Both the position numbers and the translations under genes were made by a program. The notes under the pieces are model-generated. The model worked only from the letters and a program-made list of their open reading frames with translations. It did not search any database and was not told where the DNA came from. From Pestalotiopsis fici W106-1 (lineage: Eukaryota; Ascomycota; Sordariomycetes; Amphisphaeriales; Sporocadaceae): a stretch of 64,000 nt of DNA. How positions within the stretch are numbered: position 1 is the first letter of the stretch; every line of letters starts with the position of its first letter. This document shows, piece after piece, positions 48,266-58,542 of this stretch. Location of the stretch: assembly GCF_000516985.1 (NCBI RefSeq), contig NW_006917092.1, positions 1,938,619-2,002,618 on the forward strand, in the 5' to 3' direction.

Positions 48266-49527
48266 ATGGCCAGTACCGTAGAACAAAACAAGGCTCATTT
48301 CAAGTAAGTTGTTACCTCCTCCACCCGTTTTACCTATGCCGAATCATCTTGCTACGTAAAAGTACCGGCCGCGTCGCACGTTGGTCTGTCTTGCCAAGTA
48401 CCCAATGCGTATATAATTGCCAGGTTGAAGGAGTTGGGTTGCACCAGCACAATTCTATCGCTACTTGCACCCCCTGGTCCGGTATCCTTGTCGGGCAAAA
48501 CGCAGCTAGCTGACGGCAACGGCAGCAATGTTGCAGCACAATACGACACCAAGTTCGAGAAGAGTCTCCAACAACTCACGGAAGCGATCCAGTCTAGACT
48601 AGACTTTATCGGCGTGGACTGGGCAGACGACGACGACGACGACGATTATGGTCTTGATGACGACGACGAACACGATGACAAGGACGGCAGTGATGAGAAG
48701 AGGGCCGAGGAAGATACTCTGACCCCAAACAGTGCCAGGCAAGTGAGACTGCTAGATTATGCTTGCGGAACTGGCATGATATCTCGGGTAAGTCGAAAGC
48801 ACATGCGCCTTCAAGTCCCGATGACTGCCAGACTAATATGCCGACTTGCAGGCACTGGGTCCTTATACAACGCAGTGTATAGGCATTGACATATCAGAGA
48901 ATATGGTTGGGGCGTACAATGCCCGAGCTGAAAATCAGGTGCGTATCATTCTTGTTTTGGGTATTTTGGTGCCAACATGGTCACACCAATTCTCACATGT
49001 CTATATCCTACTTGGCAATGCCGATCTTCAAGATGGCAGGAAGCTGTGCAAAGGCGGGACAGGTCGCTGACTAAACTGCCCAGGGACTAACAAAGGAGGA
49101 CATGTTTGCTGTCGTTGGCAACTTGGCCGCGCCTGATGATCCAGAGCCCGCGGCCCTGTCTGGCCCCGAATTCTTCAACTTTGACCTGGCGGCAGTAGGC
49201 GGGGGATTCCACCACTTTGATGATCCCGGGTTTACGGCGGCGCGCCTAGTTGAGCGCCTCAAGCCCGGTGGCGTGCTCTTCATCTGGGACTTTCTGACCC
49301 ACGAGCAGGACCATGACCACGCGACCCACGGGGTTATCCATCACGGCTTCTCCCAGGAGCAGGTCCGTCACATCTTCGAAGAGGCCGGCGCGGGCGAAAA
49401 CTTTGCCCTTGACGACCTTGGCAGCGGCGTTGTGTTTCCCCACGGCCACGGTCACGACGGGCAGCCGCTTAAGCGCCGAGCCTTTGTCGCTCGAGGGGAG
49501 AAGAAGAAGAAGAATGAGAATGCCTAG
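48266..49527 (+). CDS. Class I SAM-dependent methyltransferase, 310 aa
   Basis: Four exons: 48266-48303, 48424-48787, 48852-48938 and 49084-49527, with GT-AG introns of 120, 64 and 145 nt. The start gives MASTVEQNKAHF. Motif I (LLDYACGTGM, residues 122-131) is the SAM-binding glycine loop, and GIDISENM (145-152) carries Asp147, the usual ribose-binding acidic residue. FDLAAVGGGFHHF and the later LKPGGVLFIWDF match motifs IV and VI of the UbiE/methyltransferase-11 type. The substrate is unknown; small fungal enzymes of this type methylate small molecules or lipids. Exon 2 encodes an unusual N-terminal segment (about residues 13-50) and a run of Asp/Glu (about 85-110) before motif I. The second and third introns are secure because motif I, GIDISENM and the following strand join perfectly. 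The first intron is less certain, as its acceptor lacks a clear branch site. Confidence 0.85.
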
Positions 49528-50996
49528 GCGGGCCCAGAACGTGATGAAGAGGGGAAGCGGATGGAGGGGGGCTTGCTTGGTGTCTTCCGTCACCCGCGTT
49601 CGAGTCGGATTAAGTACCGTACAAGTGAGGGTTACGGAGCAGCCCAGTCGAAATAGAAATTAGTGACGACTGATCCGACATGAGCAAGCATATTGCTAAA
49701 GGGTTGCCTTTGCTGATTATTCCCTTGAAATAAGCAAGCATGATTCCGAAATATCTGGGAATATTTCATATAATGTCTCTTGTAATTCCACTGGTCTTGT
49801 GCCCAGCCCCTTGTTGCAAAACATGGCAAACAAATCGTTCTTGTCTAAGCATCATCGATGTGCATCGGGACTTGAGCAGCAAGGGTCCTTTTTCCTTGCT
49901 TAGCGGCCGATCACTGGTCATTGTGCCCAACGCGACAAGCCCGCGGAATGCTTCCCAACGGCCAGCCGGGGAGGGGGGCAAAGCTAGTGAGTGATACTTA
50001 CAGATCTGAGACGTCGGCAGATGCTTTTTTTCTTCAAATTGTGGAGGAGGTTGCATAGAGCGCACCGAGACAAGAGAAAGAAAACCAACAAAAGACAGAG
50101 CCAAATGCAATAACCCAGGCAGTGTGAAGGAAAAGAAATACTCCAAATTGATGCTGAGAAAAATGTTCAAGTACTTCAATGTACGAAGTGGGAGTTATAG
50201 GCCCTGGTTGATGGGAGACTAGACTGATTGCTGAGAGACATACATTTCACATGCTGCAAGGACATGAATCGCGGGCATGACAATGTCGTACATAAAAGCA
50301 ATTTATATAGAGTCTCGAGCATCCAGTTATCTGACACCCGCGGATTGGATCTCTGCTTTTCTTATCTGTGCAAAACGCCAGAACGGACGGGATCAAAACT
50401 ATGTGAGTTTATATGTATCGCCGGGAGCAGCCAGACTGTCCCCCAGAAAGACGAAAGCATGCCACTTTTCTTCCTTCGCTTAAGGATGATACAAGTTTTT
50501 TGGGGGCATTTGTACTATACTGTACATCAGACCGCGAGATCCGTCCATGGGGCATCTGTATCAAACAATACATCTCCCAAAGCATCATGTTACATTCGAT
50601 CGCCATGCACAGAAATGATTCGTTTCTGGGCTTCTTCAAATCGCCAAGACGGATGTCATGCTGGGTGACATGTCGGGGAGAGCGGATGAGGGGAGTGGGA
50701 AAGCGAGAGAAGAATAAGAAAGAATACACACAAGAAGATAGGGAAACAAGTCCCGAAGGCGTGACTGATTGGACAATCGCGTACAAAGTCCCAGCAGCGC
50801 ATATTTCTACTCACCTGTGAGTAAACTTTTTTTTTTTCAACTAAACTACCTACCTAACCCGCCCCCAAGCCCCTCCCCTTCCAGCCCGCCGCAAATTGTG
50901 GCTTGTTTTCTTACCGTGGCTACTTGCTTGCTTGCTGCGCGCGTTTTCCCACGATCGCTAGCTTGGCATGGTACATCGTATATATACCTTATGTAA

Positions 50997-51058
50997 CATG
51001 GCATGGGCATGGGCATGGGCATGGGCATGGCATGGCAAGCAAAAGCAAAAGCAAAAGC
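50997..51058. repeat. GGGCAT hexamer minisatellite plus AAGC-type repeat
   Basis: About five units of GGGCAT, flanked by shorter GGCAT units (50997-51036), followed directly by an AAAAGC-type repeat of three to four units (51037-51058). Both are short, nearly perfect tandem arrays in intergenic DNA. Confidence 0.85.
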
Positions 51059-51472
51059 GAGCGCCCTGGTATCTAAAAGAACAAGGGAGGACCTAGACAA
51101 CCAGCCGGATAGATAGGGTTCGAGACAGGTTGTTGTTGTTTTTTTTTGGTCTCCCAGCTCTTCCCCTTCAAGGCACAATTATAAGGGATACAAGACATCA
51201 AGTATAGACAGGTTCCTGGCTAGTCTCACGATCCTAGGCAAGTATACCCTTTTTTTTTTTTTTTCAAATGTCTTCTCTTTTGCTCTTCATTTATTTCCCT
51301 ACATGTACTGAGTCATACATACATCCATTCATCTTGGGACATAAACAAGTCTATGACCCCAATGCAAGAACCCATGTTTCCGGAAACCCGCCCGGGAACC
51401 CGGAAGCAGCGGTGATCTCTTTGCTTGCTTTTCAATCCAGCTTCTAGCCCCCCTTCATAATTGTATCGTAGG

Positions 51473-51495
51473 TTTTTTTTTTTTTTTTTTTTTTT
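51473..51495. repeat. Poly(T) run, 23 nt
   Basis: Uninterrupted T23 in intergenic DNA; a shorter T run lies about 210 bp to the left. Confidence 0.9.
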
Positions 51496-52319
51496 GGCTT
51501 TGCCGCTCGGATAATGGTATAAAGTTATGGACCAAAATTTATTCAAACACAGTATAAATATGCTATTGCCATGTTGAATTTATTTTTTGTGGATTACCCC
51601 CCTTACGGCCCTCTTATGGCCCATGTTTTGTATACCAAGCATAACGGGTGGCTTGATGTTGTCCTTGCCTTTTTTTTCTTTCTTTTTTTTGCTCTTCTTT
51701 CTCCCTTCACCTCCTTTCCTTCTCCATTTGGAGTCTGTTTGTCCCCTCTGGGAGATTCCCTGATAAAGTTTTGAATTGGAACCCGGAACCACGAAAGGGC
51801 CCTTGTGCTATGTAGCACTTTGAAGAGGGGAAGGGCGAGGGACAAAGTAAAGAGAGTTTGAACTTGCCTATCATGGGTTACAACGCCCGCGTGAACCGCG
51901 CTTAGCAAGTCCACCCCCGAGAGCCGGAGGATATCGGAGGTTCCTCATCTTGGGAAGAGGGCCCCGTCCTAAGGTTTTTTTTTTTCCCTCCTTTCTTACG
52001 GTAGCGAAGAGGGAAAAATGTATAATTGTCACGTTTTATATGAAGTGACTAAAAGTTTGGAATTTCGTGAGCCTTGAAAACGCACGTATCATGGGCATCG
52101 GGCCACGAGCTCTGGAAATGGGCGTCGGGCACCCGACCTCTCATAGGTGTGTGCTCATCTCTGTTGGGCAGGTGCCTGACCACCTACGCAGCAATAAGAG
52201 CGGGAATCATGCCATCATATCAGACGAAAATGTCAAGAAACTCATATTTCAAAGCATCTTCGGACCAGAGTGTCAAAGTCATACCGCAGAGGCAATTGGT
52301 ATCATTATTTGAGCAGCAA

Positions 52320-53892
52320 AAGTGATCAAAGCTTTACACGAGGTCAAAGACACGTTTTAAAGTGCTCTGAGCTGTGAAAGTGCTGGGATTGATACCAGAG
52401 GATACTACCTGCATGACCTTTGGTCCGTAGCATGATCTTAACCCGAACGAAGCTTTATAACCCTAGGATTGAGCAAGACAAGTCGTTGCCCCAAGTAATT
52501 TATTAGATCGTCATAGTTTGAAATTGGTTGGTATATGCTCTCTGGTGGGTTTATTTAGTGGTCCTCGAGTTACTGGCGTTAATAATGATTGGACAGCTGG
52601 GGTGGAGTAGATTTAAGTAAAGTATGATATAGTGTAATATTTGTTTTAATTAATAGTATATAAATAAATAAAGGTTGGTCATCGAGCCTCCCTTTTCACC
52701 GGAATTGCTGCTTTCCATGGTAAAATATACAGAAAATGATTAATTACACGCACTGCTCTAAAGTTTTATATATATAAGCCGTAGGTGGGTATTAGTTCGT
52801 AAGAATAATGTTCGCCCAAGCTCATACCAAGGGCAAGTTGTGAACGAGGTAACTTACACAAGAGTCAAGTTAAGCCTGTCGAGGTAAAACAAAAAGAACA
52901 GATGTGCTAAAAAGACCCTTGATATACTCAGAGCGAGACTCCACGGGATGTGGTACTTACGGTAATGAGATAATATCCAATTTATAAACTGGCCAAATTT
53001 CTTCCTAGGATTCTGCAATGATTTCTAGCTGAGTGCTAGGCAAATACGAGGGCAGCGACCATAAATTTCTGTGGAAAAGCATCTCGAGGCTAGTATAAGG
53101 TGCGAGACCATAGAGGTAGGTCATTTAGAGGAAGTAAAAGTCGTAACAAGGTCTCCGTTGGTGAACCGATTGTTTGATCATTTTGTTCACTTTCAAGAGC
53201 GGTTCATGTTCGGTATGAGGAATCAACGTCTAGCAAAAATATCTATTCTGTCTGTGCCCCTTGTATAATCAACACCTGTCAGCAGTTTTGACGCTTGTTG
53301 GGGACAACAAAGAACAACGAGAACAATACAGAAACATGGCCAACGGCCCCAGAAACGTTTATGGATGATACTTGGATGGCATGGGCCTCGACACTACAAT
53401 ATAAATCGGACGCCCGAATTATAGAAATACTTGCCGGCTTGGATGGAAAGATGGAAGGCTATAAACGCCTATTTAAGAAGTCAGGATGTGAATATTACGT
53501 GGAACTCTTTTCTCACAAGTCCTCAAGCATTGTGTCTTGCCCGTTTTGGCACACATACCATCAATTCTCGAGTTTGACGTACCGAAATGAATTGTTTATA
53601 ATTTCACGCATGATCATTCCAACTCAGGAAGTCTGTGCACGGTTGAAAAAGGTTGTAATTTTGCAGATACTGGGATATCTCAATATGTCAAATACGCCCA
53701 AGTAGGCGAACAACTCGAAACACCACCAACAACCACAGTACATGTTTTAATCGCTCAAAATTAAGTTCATGGCAAAGCCTAGAAAGGACAATGTCCACCC
53801 TCCACACCATTCCCGCCCAAACTTGATGAGCACAGCTCACACTTGAATATCGCCTTGCGGGATTTCGATACTCGCTGAGCATACAGCGTCAC
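52320..53892. other. AT-rich intergenic pocket containing an rRNA fragment
   Basis: The most AT-rich part of the window; 52621-52680 is only about 18% GC. Low-GC sequence continues to about 53.7 kb. It contains the rDNA-like fragment at 53119-53182 and a plus-strand open frame at 53361-53705 (first ATG, 114 codons) that I cannot assign to a family. The composition suggests RIP-degraded or horizontally derived DNA, but no transposon end, terminal repeat or recognisable transposase was seen. Confidence 0.45.
53119..53182 (+). pseudogene. Fragment of the 3' end of 18S rRNA
   Basis: 53119-53167 matches the last conserved segment of fungal nuclear SSU rRNA, including the stretch used for the ITS5 primer (GGAAGTAAAAGTCGTAACAA at 53130-53149) and the GGTCTCCGTTGGTGAACC version I remember as typical of Hypocreales. 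The next eight bases differ almost completely, but the following GATCATT lies at exactly the expected distance, so the homology appears to run gap-free to 53182. Sequence before 53119 and after 53182 does not match SSU or ITS1 as I recall them. Replacement of those eight bases removes the 3' strand of the terminal (helix 45) hairpin, so this piece could not work as SSU rRNA. The comparison is from memory, not alignment. Confidence 0.75.
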
Positions 53893-55616
53893 CTAGTATC
53901 TATAGACGGGGTCTTTGCTCCTCTGAGGCGACACGTCATAAATCCCCTCCTCCCCCTCGGTACTGTCTACGCGTGACAGTTTTGCCGTGCCAGAAGAGTG
54001 TCCGCCACCAGCTGTGGCACCATGCATGGCCTCTTTTCCTATGGCACTCTCTTGTCGTCCCAGATAGCTCTGTGTGGTAGTGAAACCGGGATTGAATGGT
54101 TCGTACGCAAGCCTTGGCTCGTCGTCCAAATATCTCGACCCACCAGCCCCCGAGCCCCCAGCATGAGCCCCTGACCTCTCGGGTACAGGGTCTCTAAAGG
54201 GGTCATCTTCAGCGGGTGGTGTGTGCGACCTTGAAGCCGACGCCGAGGCTGAGGCAACACTATCGTAATCTACTTCCTTCCCCTTTCCTTTTCTCTTGGG
54301 TGGAGGCATCGAAGGTGCTTCATACTCGTCAGAGTCATCCATGGTAGGATGGGGCGAAGGGCGCCTCGAAGATCCAGCACCATTAGATACGGGAGCGGTC
54401 ATGTGGTCAGGCGCAAGCGCGGGTATGGCATTAGGCTCATTTGCTGCGCCAATACCGGCCTGCTTCCTGGCTTGCAGCATGGCCCGCTGGTGCAAGCTGA
54501 GCGCTGCTTGTAAGTGTTCATTCGTATCGATCAAGCTCTCCATGGTATCGTTATCCGGCGCAGGATTCTCAGCCGTCATGTAGCCTTGTATGCTTCTACT
54601 GGCACTTGTGCAGCGGTCTGCAAACTCCTTCATAAAGTCATTGTTGAGAACCTCGCTCGTCGGCGTGTTTGTGACGACTTCTTGCAGTAGCTTCGCCGAC
54701 GTCCTGGCTTCCTCCAAGCGACTTGCCAGTTCGACGGGATCGGGTAGGCGGCTGTTGGTGTGATTGCGTGAAAAGTAGTTTTGGGAGTGAAAGTTGTCTG
54801 CCTGAGGGTTGACCGGCGGTGGGCCACTATACGTTTGAGGCGGAGGCTGAGGTTGTCGCCCCTTGTAGAAGTGTTAGCAGCGGTGGTGGCAAGGACACCA
54901 GAGGTCCAATGCGGCGCAGAACTCACCCCATGTTTTTGTGCCCTCTCTTTCTCCTTCCTCCACATCTCCAGGAGCAGCGCCAATCCTTCGTCATATGACT
55001 TGTGGTTCTCGTACGAGTTCAATGTCTCCATGAGCATTTGCAGGACGCTCAGATCGGGGGCGCTCCTCAATACCTCCTTTGTCGTGTCCACAAACTTTTG
55101 GTCCATGTTCCTTGTGAAAGTCGGGCCCGGGTTGTCGGCAAGGATGCGCATCAGCATAATGGCATTGTACTGGTACGACGGCTTGGACCAGTAGTCCCTC
55201 TTCAGATACTTTCTGATAAGTTTTGCGCATTCGGCAGCAGCTTGCGGCGAAGACTCGGCTGCATCAACAATAGAGGGCAGATAGGTGACCTCATCGCCCG
55301 TCCCGTTTGAACCGCCCGATTCGCAGAATGCTTTCTGTTGGCAGTCTTGATTAGCCTTGGCTCATGCTGTGTCGAGTGACGTCTGTGATGGCATTTGGAG
55401 AGCTATGCTTGGACATACCACACATTGCACCGCAATGCCCTCGGGACTGTCTTTCTGTGGTTCTGAATCGTTGCCTAGATAGCGAAAGAGGCGCCAGTCA
55501 GTCAAACATGCGGCGAGCGTCTTGCGAACGAATCAAGTATTCAACTGGGTCGTCTTACCGCTTGTTCCCTTGCGCCGGATGGTGTCAAACACCTTGTTCA
55601 TTTTAAGCGACTTCAT
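53893..55616 (-). CDS. LSB5: Lsb5-like VHS/GAT-domain adaptor protein, 496 aa
   Basis: Four exons on the minus strand: 55559-55616, 55419-55474, 54927-55334 and 53893-54861, with GT-AG introns of 84, 84 and 65 nt. The start is MKSLKMNKVFDTIRRKG. The VHS part spans roughly residues 15-165, including AAAECAKLIRKYLKRDYW, NAIMLMRILADNPGPTF and SYDEGLALLLEMWRKEKERA. A Pro/Gln linker follows, then a helical GAT-like part (about 220-320, including LASRLEEARTSAKLLQEVV and LIDTNEHLQAALSLHQRAML) and a long disordered Ser/Pro/Gly-rich tail. VHS-GAT proteins bind ubiquitin and sort membrane cargo. Yeast Lsb5 acts with the actin regulator Las17 at endocytic and endosomal sites; that role is transferred from family knowledge. 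The protein is longer than I recall for yeast Lsb5, mostly in the tail. A GGA or Vps27/Hse1-type protein is less likely: no GAE ear, FYVE or SH3 is visible. Confidence 0.88.
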
Positions 55617-58542
55617 GACGCCTAAAGTTGCAGATCGGATCGTCCTCGGGAAGGAAAAGCGATTGTGGTTGCAGAGGTTTGTGTCTGTTTTATTCGGCGG
55701 GTTCCTTTGTAAATGAAGCAGGGGCTCGCAGCTCCTTCGGGAGCCTAGCGTCGAGTTGGGAGCAAAGCCAGGCACGGGCGGGATTTTGAGCTGTAGTAAT
55801 TCAGGGTCGAATGGGGATATATCCAGCTATGTAGCAGCCAAGGTTCGAAAGAGCAGATGGCTGGCGCAAGGTCTTCGATCGTGTGAAAGGGACAAATGGT
55901 TATGCGAGGCAAACAAGAGACGAGAAACACAAAAGGTGTTTGACGTTTCGGCGGACTTGCGAATTGGCGCGACGTCAACTGAAATGGAGTTTCTGATACA
56001 TGTCTATCTCTGGAGCACGCTACCTACATTACCCAGTCCGTTGCTACCAACATGACCCTAGCACCTACAGGGACTACATTGGGGAGGGGTCCGCGTCTAG
56101 GGTCTGCTGATCAGCGTTAGATCGCCCCTAGTTTGGCAGTGGCAGGGCCACTTTAATACTCTTAGCTAGGCAGCCAGGGCCTAGCTCAGGTTGCTGGCTG
56201 GTTTGCTCCGTTTTGGTTCCTCGGGAACCGTTTATACACCAAAAAATGTTATACCGTTTCCTTGGACCAAGACTGTTTTGATATATATGCGTGGGTATGA
56301 CTGACTACCTCTATAGTTCAGGCCGATAGACGAACTGGCGATGGTACTGATCTCATCGTAGGTTAATAAAGTAAAGGAAACAATAAACTCACTTGAACCA
56401 AACGCCTTCAAATATATTCATATTATCAACGGACGACAAAAGAGGAATAGCTTTTAGTATAGCTTTTTTGAGATCGCATACGCCTACGCGATATACACAA
56501 TTTGTTCTCGCGCCTCGGTGTCTACCATGGTAAGATTCCGCGCCCAAACGACCTCTGTCCGAAGCATGTATATCGTCCCATCATCATCTTCTTCATGTCC
56601 GTAGCTGTGCACAAAAATCCAATCAGAATGTCTACTGAAGCCTGCGTCGTCAGTGTCAGATGGAGGCAATATTCCGTAGACCTCAGCATATCTTGCCTCA
56701 GGGGACAAACACGGCACTTGCGCCGGCCTGATCTTTTATCCAGCAATTCGCGAAACTCTCTCCCGCTATAGAAGAAGAAATAAGTGTTCAATAGTTGTGT
56801 AAGGTGTCAATCAGAAGTCACTGGTCTTTGTCACCCGATATCTTGGATTTTATCCTTGCCTGTTGTACTCGAATGCATATCTTCGGCATCAACTTGATCA
56901 GGCATAGAATATCGCACTGACAATCGGACTGTGCTATGAATATCTGCCATGAAGACGATATTCTATAGTATCATCGAAAATCGCAGGAGAGAACCCATAG
57001 TAAACGGATGCAAGAGTTGCCAGGGGACAGCCGAGGGATTATTGCAGGTAGTGGCTTGTCATATGAGCCGCAGTTCAGACACAGATTAACTCTGGGACGA
57101 TTGACAATTTGAGAAGCACGGCATAATGGGCCATGCCATTGGATGGTTTGGCTATGCAGTCAACGTAATCTGAAAGATGATGGTGATAGTCTGAGTTCTA
57201 TAGTGGAATCCTTGGCCGTGGTTGAAGCAAATGTTGATTTGCCCACAAGCAGGCCGGAGAAGAAGAAGAAGAGAAAGAATCAAACACGACAGGCAAATCT
57301 GTCACGGGTAAAAGGGAAGGTAGATATTCTATAGTTGCGTTAACGCGATTGCGTCAAAGGGCAGCGCCAAGTTTCCAAGGTCTTGCTATTGGTGCCAACT
57401 CACGGAAGAGGAACCACTCCATGTGTTGTCTGTATATAAGGTGGATCTAGGTTTACCGTTTGAAACGCTATGCATCAAGTATAATAATAGATGCGGAGTG
57501 TACCGTAACAACACGTCCAAGAAACCCACCAATTCCGTCACATGTGGGTCTACGGCGTTTAGGCAGCCCAAATTTCTGCTGCGCCGCAGCCAATGTTGAC
57601 AAACGACCATGTCCACGAGAGTAATCTAATGAAATGGGCATACGTCTTCTTGGGTGGCTTATGGTGTTGCTGCACGTACGCAACACGACGGGATAGATGG
57701 TTCTATATACGGCAACATGCTGATCTGACGATCACTGACTGCACGCTCAACCTACAAGGCATGTATGTCCACGTTGTAAGCACCTAATTGTGTGTAGAGA
57801 GATAGGTATTATAGACGCATGTTGTGCTATTCTCACACTCTGGTGAACTTTTACTTCAGATCACAACGTCGAAATTGAGTCAGGCCCCTCAAATGATGAG
57901 AATATGTGCGAGGGATTTCATGGGTCGGTTTTTTTTTTTTTTTTTTTTCCATCTTTGAATTCGAGGCTGGACCCAATCGCCCGCAAAGTCAGACAACGAA
58001 AAAGGCTCGAAACTATACACGTACAAGTGGTGGCAAAGACGCCAAGATGTGCTCAACTTTGCACAGCCTCAACCGTCCACGCAATTTCAAAAGTTTGTGT
58101 GTGTGTGTATTGCGATTAGGTTTCCTTGACTCTTTCTGTTGCTCAATGTCAGCCGCATCACATTTTTCTTGGGCGCAATATTTACAGTTATTGGCAATGC
58201 AATACTACCCTATCTTTTGGGGGCGGGTTGAAAGGAATGATCTGACCTGGTCAGAGGGAGCCAACGGTGATTTGCTGCCCCCACTCTCTGCCTTGCCTTT
58301 GAGTTATGCTCTAGAGTACACAAATTGCGAATATAGTTTTGCAGCAGAAAAGAGTCCCTGAAACACGTTTAAATCCTTTTCACGCAGTTTTCACTGATTA
58401 AGTATTTAACTAGTACAATTGATACTTAGGGTTTTGAATACATGCTTGGAGCCTCAGCCATATTGCCTGGATACTTGATATTAGCTTCCAATAATCATCA
58501 TTATCATGACCATCCTGGCTGTCTATTTGAAATGGTATACTG
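55617..58542. other. 2.9-kb intergenic region
   Basis: Upstream of the Lsb5-like gene and downstream of the MFS gene. A minus-strand frame at 56484-56738 (no ATG; open from a TAA upstream) reads protein-like, with acidic and aromatic residues (SDWIFVHSYGHEEDDDG), but has no start or splice support. A T20 run lies at 57929-57948 and a TG repeat near 58095-58109. No gene is called. Confidence 0.4.

Larger units (their letters stand above)
49528..52319. other. Intergenic region downstream of the methyltransferase
   Basis: No supported gene. It contains TACCTACCTAA near 50849, the hexamer minisatellite at 50997-51036, two long T tracts (about 51248-51264 and 51473-51495) and several CT-rich blocks. 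Two overlapping plus-strand open frames at 52067-52325 have a somewhat protein-like composition but no start context, splice sites or recognised domain. Confidence 0.45.

Noticed and set aside
49598..49608. GTTCGAGTC, matching a tRNA B box
   Set aside because: No A box or cloverleaf can be drawn upstream. It lies in the 3' flank of the methyltransferase.
52067..52325. Overlapping plus-strand frames with a faint resemblance to an adenylation-domain segment (TTYAAIRAGIMP)
   Set aside because: Only about a dozen residues suggest it, no other A-domain motif follows, and the frame stops soon after.
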